Part shown: positions 9,543-17,605 of the stretch, one piece after another
Position numbering within the stretch: the first letter of the stretch is position 1
Layout: each line of letters starts with the position of its first letter
DNA from: Cellulosimicrobium arenosum
GTDB lineage: Bacteria; Actinomycetota; Actinomycetes; Actinomycetales; Cellulomonadaceae
Length of the DNA stretch: 64,000 bases
Direction: 5' to 3'
Assembly (NCBI RefSeq): GCF_014837295.1
Contig: NZ_JACYHB010000010.1
Location: 62,001-126,000, forward strand
The notes under the pieces: model-generated
The model's input: only the letters and a program-made list of their open reading frames with translations
Told to the model about the DNA's origin: nothing
Databases searched by the model: none
Position numbers and translations under genes: made by a program

Positions 9543-10130
9543 TCAGTCGAGCGCCCGCACCACCCGCGCCGGGTTGCCGACCGCGACGACGTCCGCGGGC
9601 AGGTCGCGCACGACGACGGACCCGGCCCCGACGACGGTGTTCGCGCCGATCGTCACGCCGGGGCACACGATCACACCGCCACCGAGCCACACGTTGTCCC
9701 CGATCGTGATGGGCTGTCCGCCCTCCCACTTCGCGCGGCGTGCCCCCGGCTCGGTGGGGTGCGTCGGCGTCAGGAGCTGCACTCCCGGGCCGATGAGCAC
9801 GTCGTCACCGATCGTGACCGCTCCGACGTCCAGGCACTGCATGCCGTAGTTGACGAACGAGCGAGCGCCGATGCGCGTCTGGTAGCCGAGGTCGCAGTAG
9901 AACGGCGTCCGGATGTCGGAGCCCTCGCCGAACGCGCCGAGCAGCTCCGTGAGCAGGGCTCGACGCTCGTCGGCCTGCGACGGGTGCAGCGTGTTGATCC
10001 GGTGCTGGAGGTCTTCGCGGCGGGCGACGTCCGCCAGGATCTCGGGGTCGTCGGCCAGGTAGTCGTCACCCGCGAGCATCCGCTCGCGCATGGACCGCGT
10101 GTCATCGGTAGTCCCGTTCTCGTCCGTCAT
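9543..10130 (-). CDS. Maltose/galactoside O-acetyltransferase family (hexapeptide repeat)
   Basis: 195 residues. The N-terminal Mac domain contains MLAGDDYLADDPEILADVAR. Left-handed beta-helix repeats follow, with the conserved catalytic His in LLTPTHPTEPGAR and the C-terminal IGDNVWLGGGVIVCPGVTIG run. The enzyme transfers an acetyl group from acetyl-CoA to a sugar. The ATG at 10130 has GGAGG almost touching it. A second ATG at 10091 matches the usual N-terminus of the family (MRERMLAG) but lacks a ribosome site, so the start is uncertain. It is read in the same direction as the GH106 gene but lies upstream of that gene's promoter. Confidence 0.85.
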   Translation of the reverse strand: MTDENGTTDDTRSMRERMLAGDDYLADDPEILADVARREDLQHRINTLHPSQADERRALLTELLGAFGEGSDIRTPFYCDLGYQTRIGARSFVNYGMQCLDVGAVTIGDDVLIGPGVQLLTPTHPTEPGARRAKWEGGQPITIGDNVWLGGGVIVCPGVTIGANTVVGAGSVVVRDLPADVVAVGNPARVVRALD

Positions 10131-10247
10131 GCCTCCAGCCTAGGAATGTTGCGGGCATCCGCCTCGATCGGCTGACGACGGGCGGGCTCGCGCGCCCTGA
10201 GGCAGCCTGGTGTCGCGGCGACCGGCCCGCACGGACCGGAGGACGAC

Positions 10248-11072
10248 GTGGACACGAAGGACGACCCGCAGCGCAGCCCCGACGCCCGAGAGGACGAACC
10301 CAGCACGACCGAGGAGAAGGACGAGGCGCTCGACCGCGTCATCGTCGAGGGCACGCCCCGGCTCTACCGCAGCACACCAGACCTGCTCGCCACCGGCGTC
10401 GTCGCGGGCATCGAGGTCGGCATCGGTGTGCTCGCCCTGCTCGTCGTCGTGCACGAGACCGACAGCATGCTGCTGGGGGCGCTCGCCTTCTCCGTCGGGT
10501 TCATCGCTCTCCGGCTCGGCCACAGCGAGCTGTTCACCGAGAGCTTCCACGTCCCCGTCATGGTGGTGGTCGCCGGCGAGGCGCGCTGGACCCACCTGCT
10601 CCGGCTGTGGGGCGGCACCCTGCTCGGCAACCTCGTCGGCGGCTGGGTGCTCGCGTGGCTCGTCGCCGTGAGCCTGCCGGACCTGCACTCCACGGCGGGC
10701 GCGCTGAACCGCGAACTCATCGACCGCCCCCTCGACCTGGGCACCTTCGCCCTCGCGGTGCTCGCGGGTGCGGCGATCACCCTGCTGACCAGGATGCAGA
10801 GCGGCACGGAGGACGACATGGCGAAGGTCGTCGCGGCGGTCGCGATCGCGTTCGTCATCGTGGGCACAGGGCTGCTGCACTCGGTGCTCGACACCCTGAT
10901 CACGTTCGTCGCGGTGCACGCCGGGGAGCCGGGCGCCTCCCTCGCCGCGTGGCTGCCGTGGTTCGGGTGGGTCGTGCTCGGCAACCTCGTCGGCGGGCTC
11001 CTCCTCACCACGCTGCTGCGGGTCGTCCGCAGCCGCGAGCGCCTCGAGCAGTGGCGCAGCGCGGACACCTGA
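10248..11072 (+). CDS. Formate/nitrite transporter (FNT) family protein
   Basis: 274 residues. A charged tail of about 45 residues precedes six predicted membrane helices. The FNT hallmarks are the first-helix ATGVVAGIEVGIGVL, the SELFTE loop segment and the glycine-rich LLGNLVGGWVLAW repeated as VLGNLVGGLLLTT, the internal pseudo-symmetry of the family. It resembles the YfdC branch, whose substrate is not settled, so formate or nitrite should not be assumed. The GTG start at 10248 follows GGAGGAC by five bases. It is divergent from the acetyltransferase gene and convergent with the PPOX gene. Confidence 0.8.
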   Translation: MDTKDDPQRSPDAREDEPSTTEEKDEALDRVIVEGTPRLYRSTPDLLATGVVAGIEVGIGVLALLVVVHETDSMLLGALAFSVGFIALRLGHSELFTESFHVPVMVVVAGEARWTHLLRLWGGTLLGNLVGGWVLAWLVAVSLPDLHSTAGALNRELIDRPLDLGTFALAVLAGAAITLLTRMQSGTEDDMAKVVAAVAIAFVIVGTGLLHSVLDTLITFVAVHAGEPGASLAAWLPWFGWVVLGNLVGGLLLTTLLRVVRSRERLEQWRSADT

Positions 11073-11111
11073 TCGGCGGAGAGCACGAGGTCGTCCCCAG
11101 ACCCGTGCACA

Positions 11112-11513
11112 CTACTCCTTCGCCGCGCCCCAGCCGTACCAGCGCTCGACCTCGAGCAGGGCGCTGACGCGTGGGCTCGCACGGTCCGGGTACTCGTGTC
11201 CCGTGTAGTGCCGCGAGACGCGGTCGATGTCGGCGAGGTCGGGGTCGTCGCGCAGCTCGACGCTCCCGATGACGGTCAGGTGGGTGTACCAGTTCTCGTC
11301 GAGGACGGTCAGCGACACCCGCGGGTCACGCCGTAGGTGCTTGAGGCGGACGCGGGTCGCGTCGAGGTTGAGCAGGACGCGGCCGTCGTCGTCCCAGAGA
11401 TACCAGGTCGCGGCGGTGACGGGTGATCCGTCGGACCGGACGGTCGCCATGACAGCGGCGTTCGGGCGACGCAGCAGCTCGACGAGATCGTCCGGCAGGG
11501 GTGGGTGGGGCAC
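11112..11513 (-). CDS. PPOX-class flavin/F420-dependent enzyme
   Basis: 133 residues, a split-beta-barrel of the pyridoxamine-phosphate-oxidase superfamily. The N-terminal PNAAVMATVRSDGSPVTAAT and the LKHLRRDPRVSLTVLD segment match the actinobacterial subgroup thought to use F420 instead of FMN. The physiological substrate is unknown. The GTG at 11513 is chosen because GAGGAG lies seven bases upstream and the family normally begins with this sequence. It lies 22 bases downstream of the BrkB-like gene on the same strand. Confidence 0.82.
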   Translation of the reverse strand: MPHPPLPDDLVELLRRPNAAVMATVRSDGSPVTAATWYLWDDDGRVLLNLDATRVRLKHLRRDPRVSLTVLDENWYTHLTVIGSVELRDDPDLADIDRVSRHYTGHEYPDRASPRVSALLEVERWYGWGAAKE

Positions 11514-11535
11514 GTTCGCTCCTCGGGTAGGGCTG

Positions 11536-12582
11536 TCAGGGTCGGGTCGTCTCGTCCTCGGCGCGCGCCTCGGCCTGGTCCTCGGCGCGCGCGGCGACGC
11601 GCACCTCGCGGGCCTTGTCGACGTCGTCCTGCCGCTTGGCCGCGCGCTTCTCGATCGCGCTCGTGTCCTTCGGCCGGAGCTGGAGGGACTCCTCGGCGGC
11701 CATCCCCGCGCGGAGCTCGCGGGTGCGCTCCAGCTCGGCGTCGAGCTCGGCGCCGAACAGCATCGCGAGGTTCGTGATCCACAGCCACAGCAGGAAGATG
11801 ATGACGCCGGCGAGGGTCCCGTACGTGGCGCCATAGCTCGCGAACCCGGAGCCGATGTAGAACGCGAACGCGGCCGACGCGAGCGCCCACACCCCGATCG
11901 CGACGAGCGCGCCGGTGCTGAACAGGCGGAACTTCGGCTTCCTCACGTTCGGGGTCACGTGGTAGAGAATCGCGACGAGGACGACGACCAGGGCGAGCAC
12001 GACCGGCCACTTGAGGATTCCCCACACCGTCACGGCCGTGGAGCCGAGCCCGACGAGCTCGCCGACGGTCCTCGCGAACGGTCCGGTGAGGACGAGAGCA
12101 CCGACGACCAGGGCCGCGATCACCACGGTGATCACGGTGACGAGGAGCATCACGGGGCGCAGCTTCCAGATCGGGCGCCCCTCCTCGACGGCGTACACGC
12201 GGTTCATCGCCCGGCCGAAGGCCCCGATGAACCCCGACGCGGACCACAGCGCCAGGACGACACCGAGGATCAGGGCGAACCCGGCACCGCCGCTGTTGCC
12301 CACGGCGTTCGCCACGAGCGGCTCGATCTGATCGGTCATGTCTTGGGGCACGAAGTCCTCGACCGTGGTCATGACCTGGTCCACCATCGTCTCGGGGTCG
12401 CCGACCAGACCGAGGAGCGAGACCAGCGCCAGCAGCGCGGGTGCCGACGCCAGCACCGCGTAGTAGGTCAGCCCTGCCGCCAGGTCCGTGCACTGGTCGC
12501 GCGAGAACCGTGCGAACGTCGCCTTGAGGACGTCGAGCGAGGAACGCGTGGGTGCGTCGTCGGTGCTGTCGGTCTCGGCCAT
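11536..12582 (-). CDS. YihY/BrkB-family inner membrane protein
   Basis: 348 residues with six membrane helices. The family core is seen: DLAAGLTYYAVLASAPALLALVS near residue 33, LWSASGFIGAFGRAMNRVY and FASYGATYGTLAGVIIFLLW. The last 65 residues are charged and Ala/Glu/Arg-rich, likely a cytoplasmic helical tail. The family was once called ribonuclease BN, which is not supported, and its function is unknown. The ATG at 12582 follows GGAGG. Confidence 0.85.
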   Translation of the reverse strand: MAETDSTDDAPTRSSLDVLKATFARFSRDQCTDLAAGLTYYAVLASAPALLALVSLLGLVGDPETMVDQVMTTVEDFVPQDMTDQIEPLVANAVGNSGGAGFALILGVVLALWSASGFIGAFGRAMNRVYAVEEGRPIWKLRPVMLLVTVITVVIAALVVGALVLTGPFARTVGELVGLGSTAVTVWGILKWPVVLALVVVLVAILYHVTPNVRKPKFRLFSTGALVAIGVWALASAAFAFYIGSGFASYGATYGTLAGVIIFLLWLWITNLAMLFGAELDAELERTRELRAGMAAEESLQLRPKDTSAIEKRAAKRQDDVDKAREVRVAARAEDQAEARAEDETTRP

Positions 12583-12708
12583 CGGGGCCCTCCGTCGGGG
12601 TCGGTCGCCGCCGAGCGTCCTCGGCCTCCCTCAGACGGTATGCCGGTCCCGCGCGTCCACAACTCGAGGGGCTCCCGGCGCAGCGCGCCGACCTGCCACG
12701 ATGGACCC

Positions 12709-13949
12709 GTGGACGCGCCCGGCAGCCTGGTCCGACGCCTCGGCACGCCCGACGCCGTGGTGATCGGCCTCGGCGCCATGCTCGGGGCCGGCGTGTTCTC
12801 CGTGTTCGCTCCCGCCGCCGCAGCAGCAGGGTCCGGTCTCGTCGTGGGGCTCGTGCTGGCGGCGCTCGTCGCGCTGGCGAACGCGACGTCGTCGGCCCAG
12901 CTCGCGGCCCAGCACCCGACGTCGGGCGGCACCTACGTCTACGGGCGCGAGCACCTCGGACCCTGGTGGGGGTACGTCGCCGGGTGGGGGTTCGTCGTGG
13001 GCAAGACGGCGAGCTGCGCGGCCATGGCGCTCGTCCTGGCCGCGTACGCGGCGCCGTCGGGGTGGGACCGCCCGGTCGCCGCGGGCGCGGTCGTCGCGCT
13101 CACCGCCGTCGGGTACCGGGGCATCACCCGCACCGCGAAGGTCGCGCGCGTGATCGTGGTGGTCGTGCTCGTCGTGCTCGCGACCACGGTCTCCGCCTCC
13201 CTCGCCGGAGGCACGCCCGCGTGGGTCCCGGTGCCCGACGGCGCGCACGGCGGCTGGTACGGGATCCTGCAGTCCGCGGGACTGCTGTTCTTCGCCTTCG
13301 CGGGGTACGCGCGGCTCGCGACGCTCGGCGAGGAGGTGCGCGACCCGCGCCGCACGATCCCGCGCGCGATCCTGCTCGCGCTGGGGATCGTGGTGGCCGT
13401 CTACGCGGTGGTCGCGGTGACGCTGCTCGCGACGCTCGGGCCGGACGGCCTGGCGACGTCCCCGGCGCCGTTGTCCGACGCCGTCGCCGCCGGTCCGTGG
13501 GCGTGGGCGGGCCCGGTCGTCGCGGTCGGTGCCGTCGCCGCGAGCGCCGGGGCGCTCCTCGCCCTGCTCGCGGGGGTGGCCGGACGACGCTCGCGATGGC
13601 CCGCACGGGCGACCTGCCGGGCCGGCTCGCGGCGGTCCACCCGCGCTTCGGCGTGCCGCACCGGGCAGAGCTCGCGGTCGGCGCCGTCGTGCTGGTCCTC
13701 GTGCTGACCGTGGACCTGCGGGGCGTGATCGGGTTCTCGTCGTTCGGCGTGCTCGTGTACTACCTCGTGGCGAACCTCGCGGCGCTGCGTCAGGGCGACG
13801 GGCGCCGCCGCTACCCGCGCTGGGCCCAGGTGCTCGGCGCGGCCGGGTGCGTGCTGCTCGTCGCCACGCTCCCGGTCACGGCAGTCGCGACAGGTCTCGC
13901 GGTGCTCGCTCTCGGCCTGGTGCTGCGCCGGTGGCGGCTGCGGGCCTGA
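12709..13949 (+). pseudogene. APC-family amino acid permease, frameshifted
   Basis: From the GTG at 12709 the frame encodes a typical APC permease start (GTPDAVVIGLGAMLGAGVFS) and about ten helices. Near 13572-13582 the frame is lost in a G-rich run. The remaining family sequence (TTLAMARTGDLPGRLAAVHP through the last two helices) continues in the next frame to 13949. Adding one G at the GGGGGTGG run would restore Gly-Arg-Thr-Thr-Leu and a product of about 413 residues. Either the gene is broken late, losing two helices, or the base is a sequencing error. Homopolymer context favours the latter. It would transport amino acids or polyamines. Confidence 0.75.
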
Positions 13950-13976
13950 GCGCGGCGTCGGGACGCGCGGAAGGGC

Positions 13977-15581
13977 TCAGTGCCCGGCGCCGAGGTTTCC
14001 GGCGAGCAGCTCGTAGCGCACGGCGCTGTCGTCGTTCAGCCCCACGACCTCGAGGTGCTTGCCCTTGGCCGCGTACTTGGTACGGATCGCGTCGAGCGCG
14101 GCGACCGTGGAGGCGTCCCACACGTGCGCGTTCGACAGGTCGATGACGACGTTCTGCGGGTCGCCCGCGTAGTCGAACTGGTAGACGAGGTCGTTGGACG
14201 AGGCGAAGAACAGCTCGCCGTCGACCCGGTAGGTGCGGGAGCCGCCGTCGGGCACCTCGGACCCGTCCGCGGCACCGGCGGCACCGGCGGCACCGGCGGG
14301 AGCGGCGGGAGCGGCGGGATCCAGGCGCGTGACCGTCGTCAGGTGGGCGACGCGGCGGGCGAACAGCACGGTCGCGGTGAGCACGCCGACGATCACGCCG
14401 TACGCGAGGTTGCTCGTCGCGACGGTCACCACGACGGTCGCGAGCATGACCGCGGTCTCGGACCTCGGCATCCGCCGCAGGGTCGAGGGCTTGACCGAGT
14501 GCCAGTCGAACGTGCCGACGGACACCATGATCATGACCGCGACGAGCGCGGCCATCGGCATGATCGCGACGACGTCGCCCAGCCCCACGACCAGGCCGAG
14601 CAGGAACACGCCCGCGAGGAAGGTCGAGATCCGGGTCCGCGCTCCGGACGCCTTCACGTTGATCATCGTCTGGCCGATCATGGCGCAGCCGCCCATGCCG
14701 CCGAAGAACCCGGTGACGATGTTCGCGACGCCCTGGCCCCACGCCTCGCGCGTCTTGTTCGAGTGCGTGTCCGTGATGTCGTCGACGAGCTTCGCGGTCA
14801 TCAGCGACTCGAGGATGCCCACGAGCGCCATGCCGAGCGCGTAGGGCGCGATGATCTGCAGCGTCTCGAGCGTGAACGGCACGTTCGGGACCAGCAGCGA
14901 CGGCAGCGACTCGGGCAGCGCACCCTCGTCCCCGACGGTCGGGACGTCGATCGCCCCGGCGACGACCGCGGCGGTGAGCAGCACGATGGCGACGAGCGGC
15001 GCCGGCACGACCTTGGTCCAGCGCGGCAGCAGCACGATGAGGGCGATCCCGACCGCGACCAGCGGGTACACCTGCCACGGCACGTCGATCAGGTGCGGGA
15101 GCTGGGACAGGAAGATGAGGATGGCGAGCGCGTCGACGAAACCGACCATGACCGAGCGCGGGATGAAGCGCATGAGCCGCGCGATCCCCGCGACGCCCAG
15201 CAGGACCTGGATCACGCCGCCGAGGATCACCGTGGCGATCAGGTAGTCGACGCCGTGGTCGGCGACGACGGGCGCGATGACGAGGGCGATGGCCCCGGTC
15301 GCGGCGGAGATCATCGCCGGCCGGCCGCCGACGAACGAGATCGTCACGGCCATGGTGAAGGCCGCGAACAGCCCGAGGCGCGGGTCGACGCCCGCGATGA
15401 TCGAGAACGCGATCGCCTCGGGGATCAGCGCCAGGGCGACGACGAGACCGCCGAGCACCTCGATCCGCAGGCGGCGCGGCGAGCGCAGCGCGGCGCGCAC
15501 GGACCAGGACTGGTCGGCCTCGGGCACCGTCGCGGGGGACGGGACGGGGGCGGGCAGGGGCGTGGGAGCGTCGTTCGGCAC
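13977..15581 (-). CDS. SulP family anion transporter with STAS domain
   Basis: 534 residues. The membrane domain of 10-12 helices carries SulP hallmarks (GGLVVALALIPEAIAFSIIAG; GGMGGCAMIGQTMINVKASG). An Ala/Gly/Pro linker made of repeats follows, then a C-terminal STAS domain (VIDLSNAHVWDASTVAALDA). It carries sulfate, bicarbonate or carboxylates; the substrate is not readable. The GTG at 15581 has GGAGGA eight bases upstream. It is divergent from a MerR regulator with a perfect inverted repeat between them, so it is probably that regulator's target. Confidence 0.88.
   Translation of the reverse strand: MPNDAPTPLPAPVPSPATVPEADQSWSVRAALRSPRRLRIEVLGGLVVALALIPEAIAFSIIAGVDPRLGLFAAFTMAVTISFVGGRPAMISAATGAIALVIAPVVADHGVDYLIATVILGGVIQVLLGVAGIARLMRFIPRSVMVGFVDALAILIFLSQLPHLIDVPWQVYPLVAVGIALIVLLPRWTKVVPAPLVAIVLLTAAVVAGAIDVPTVGDEGALPESLPSLLVPNVPFTLETLQIIAPYALGMALVGILESLMTAKLVDDITDTHSNKTREAWGQGVANIVTGFFGGMGGCAMIGQTMINVKASGARTRISTFLAGVFLLGLVVGLGDVVAIMPMAALVAVMIMVSVGTFDWHSVKPSTLRRMPRSETAVMLATVVVTVATSNLAYGVIVGVLTATVLFARRVAHLTTVTRLDPAAPAAPAGAAGAAGAADGSEVPDGGSRTYRVDGELFFASSNDLVYQFDYAGDPQNVVIDLSNAHVWDASTVAALDAIRTKYAAKGKHLEVVGLNDDSAVRYELLAGNLGAGH
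14271..14319. repeat. Short tandem repeat coding the SulP interdomain linker
   Basis: Nine-base units (GGCACCGGC and the variant GGAGCGGCG) follow each other about five times and encode Ala-Ala-Pro/Ala-Ala-Gly steps between the membrane and STAS domains. Slippage could change linker length without breaking the frame. Confidence 0.7.
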
Positions 15582-15692
15582 GCGCGTTCCTCCGGTGGGG
15601 ACGATGCCCGACGCCGCGTGGCGGGGTCGAGCAGGACGGGGGCGCGCGGCGCTGCGCACGAGAGATCAGGGGGCGGCCCGGTGGGACCGTGC

Positions 15693-15724
15693 GGAACTCT
15701 ACCCTTACGTGAGGGTAGAGTTCC
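15693..15724. promoter_or_regulatory. MerR-type operator between sulP and merR
   Basis: Two perfect 13-base arms (GGAACTCTACCCT and AGGGTAGAGTTCC) are separated by TACGTG, 32 bases in all. Symmetry, length and the ACCCTTACGT core are typical of MerR-family operators, which sit in a stretched promoter spacer. It lies 29 bases before merR and 112 bases before the sulP start, so the regulator likely controls both. Confidence 0.85.
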
Positions 15725-15752
15725 ACTCTCCCCGATCAGGAAGACTGTCCCC

Positions 15753-16187
15753 ATGAGCGATCCCGGCAACGCCCCGACCTCGACGGCGCCCACGTCCCAC
15801 ATCGGCGCGGTCGCGGAGCGCACCGGGCTGTCGCTGCGGACCCTGCGCCACTACGACGAGATCGGGCTCGTCCCCCCGTCGGCCCGTTCCGAGGGCGGCT
15901 TCCGCCTCTACACCGACGCGGACGTCGAGCGGATCCTGCTCGTGCGCCGCATGAAGCCCCTCGGCTTCTCGCTCGACGAGATGGCAGACCTGCTGGAGAT
16001 CACCGACCGCCTCCTCCCGCCCGACCGCGACGCCACCGCCGTCCGCGGCGAGCCGGGAGCGCAGGTCGACGAGAACCTGCGCGCCCGGCTCGACGCGTAC
16101 GTCGTGGCGGCCGAGGAGCGCCGCGCCGACCTCGCGCGCAAGCTCGACTGGGCGGACGAGCTCATCGCGCTCCTCCGCTCGCGCTGA
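15753..16187 (+). CDS. MerR family transcriptional regulator
   Basis: 144 residues. The winged helix at about 15-85 has the classical AVAERTGLSLRTLRHYDEIG and GGFRLYTDADVERI. A coiled-coil dimerisation helix follows (ENLRARLDAYVVAAEERRAD). There is no cysteine cluster for metal sensing and no separate ligand domain, so the signal is unknown. It is divergent from the SulP gene across a perfect operator, which suggests an anion- or redox-linked response and autoregulation. The ATG at 15753 has only a weak ribosome site. Confidence 0.88.
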   Translation: MSDPGNAPTSTAPTSHIGAVAERTGLSLRTLRHYDEIGLVPPSARSEGGFRLYTDADVERILLVRRMKPLGFSLDEMADLLEITDRLLPPDRDATAVRGEPGAQVDENLRARLDAYVVAAEERRADLARKLDWADELIALLRSR

Positions 16188-16218
16188 GCCCTCCCGGGAC
16201 ACGACGTGGCAGCGGGGC

Positions 16219-16512
16219 TCACTCGTCCGCGGGCCGGGACGCCTTCCCGTCGAGCCAGAGCGTGTCGCTCGCGTCCCGGTGCGTGCCGTCCGTGCCCACG
16301 TGCTTCGTATCGATCCGGTCCCCCTTGGTGATGACGTGCACCATCGCCATGGCGTGTCCGCGACCGAGCCCGTAGTCGGCGGCGAGCCAGGCCACGATCG
16401 GCGTCGCCTTCGTGCCGGGGCCGAAGCCCTGCTCGTGCGCACGCTGGACGAGCTCGCGCGGGGTCATGCCGGTCTTGGTCTCGACGGCGTCGAGGTAGGC
16501 CTGGAAGCTCAT
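16219..16512 (-). CDS. DUF4287 domain protein
   Basis: 97 residues, the whole protein being one DUF4287 domain: MSFQAYLDAVETKTGMTPRE, then GPGTKATPIVAWLAADYGLG and a His-containing GHAMAMVHVI helix. Members are small, soluble and of unknown function, often found near regulators. Start ATG at 16512 with AGGAGA eight bases upstream. It is divergent from the ArsR-type regulator gene. Confidence 0.8.
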   Translation of the reverse strand: MSFQAYLDAVETKTGMTPRELVQRAHEQGFGPGTKATPIVAWLAADYGLGRGHAMAMVHVITKGDRIDTKHVGTDGTHRDASDTLWLDGKASRPADE

Positions 16513-16614
16513 CAGCGGTTCTCCTGGATCATCGAGGGTGGACGCACCTGGTGCCGCGCGCCGTCGGAGCGCGACCGGGCCCAGCCTGTCCCGGGCGACG
16601 TCGTCCGGCTACAG

Positions 16615-16632
16615 TTTCGACGTGCGTCGAAA
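16615..16632. promoter_or_regulatory. Palindromic operator touching the ArsR-type gene start
   Basis: TTTCGACGTGCGTCGAAA has two perfect 8-base arms with a 2-base centre. It ends one base before the ATG at 16634. A palindrome at this place would let the encoded ArsR-like protein block its own transcription or translation start. It also lies in the divergent region toward the DUF4287 gene. Confidence 0.65.
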
Positions 16633-16633
16633 G

Positions 16634-17602
16634 ATGGTCGAGCTCCGCCTGGCGCCCGACGACCTGTCGGCGATCCGCTTCGGCCTGTCGCCGGGGCACG
16701 AGCTCGCCCACGCGGTCCGTGTGCTGGTCCGGCCCCAGCACCACCCGCTCCAGTGGGGCTGGCTGCGCAGCACTCGTCCACGCGTCCCGCGCGAGGCGTT
16801 CGACCTCCTGCGGCTCGTCGTGGGCGAGGTCGGCTACCTGCCGGACTTCCTCACCTCGACCCCCGACTGGGACCTGACGCCCGACGAGGAGCTCGAACGT
16901 CTCCGACGGGCCGACGTCGGGCCGATGCGCGTCGACCTCGGCAAGCGGGTGCTGCGCACGACCGGTCACGAGCAGCGAGCTCTGCGGGCGATGGCGGCAG
17001 ACCCGGCACGGACGCGGACGAGGGTCGCCGACGCGTGGGAGACCTTCTGGGAGGCCGCGCTCGCACCGCACTGGTCGCAGGTCGACCGGCTGCTGCGCGC
17101 CGACATCGCGGCCCGTTCACGGCGGGTGGCGACGCACGGCGTCGGGGCGATGGTCGCGACCCTCAACGAGGCCGTCACGTGGGGCTCGGATGCCGTCCGC
17201 GTCCGCACGGAACGCCACGAGGAGGTGCTGGACTGCGCCGGCAGCGGCCTGGTCCTGGTGCCTTCGGTGATGTCCGCGGGCTGCGCGGTGCTCACGGAGC
17301 GCCCGGCGCAACCGACCCTCTTCTATCCCGCGCTCGGTGTCCGCGAGACGTGGACCACGGACGGCCGGGACCTCCCCGCCGCGCTCGCCGCGGTCCTCGG
17401 CGACGGGCGGGCGCGCGTGCTCCTCGCCCTGCGCGAACCGATGTCGACGAGCGAGGTGGCGGCCGGCACCGGTCTGGCGATCTCGACGGCCTCGCACCAC
17501 CTCGCCGTCCTGCGCGTCGCTCGCCTGGTCGACGCCCGGCGGGAGGCCAACCGCGTCATGCACACCCTCACCCCCCTGGGCGAGGCCCTGACCACCCGCT
17601 GA
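16634..17602 (+). CDS. ArsR-like winged-helix regulator (long form)
   Basis: 322 residues, much longer than plain ArsR (about 100). The HTH is C-terminal, at about 250-315: ARVLLALREPMSTSEVAAGTG, STASHHLAVLRVARLVDARR. The first 230 residues are an uncharacterised domain beginning VELRLAPDDLSAIRFGLSPG, common in actinobacterial regulators of this build. It may bind a ligand. The ATG at 16634 is preferred; a GTG at 16622 lies inside the palindrome. Its gene ends 4 bases from the convergent beta-glucosidase gene. Confidence 0.82.
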   Translation: MVELRLAPDDLSAIRFGLSPGHELAHAVRVLVRPQHHPLQWGWLRSTRPRVPREAFDLLRLVVGEVGYLPDFLTSTPDWDLTPDEELERLRRADVGPMRVDLGKRVLRTTGHEQRALRAMAADPARTRTRVADAWETFWEAALAPHWSQVDRLLRADIAARSRRVATHGVGAMVATLNEAVTWGSDAVRVRTERHEEVLDCAGSGLVLVPSVMSAGCAVLTERPAQPTLFYPALGVRETWTTDGRDLPAALAAVLGDGRARVLLALREPMSTSEVAAGTGLAISTASHHLAVLRVARLVDARREANRVMHTLTPLGEALTTR

Positions 17603-17605
17603 CGC

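Noticed and set aside
13560-13600. Programmed ribosomal frameshift in the APC permease
   Set aside because: No slippery heptamer and stimulatory structure are obvious, and this family is not known for recoding. A missing base is simpler.
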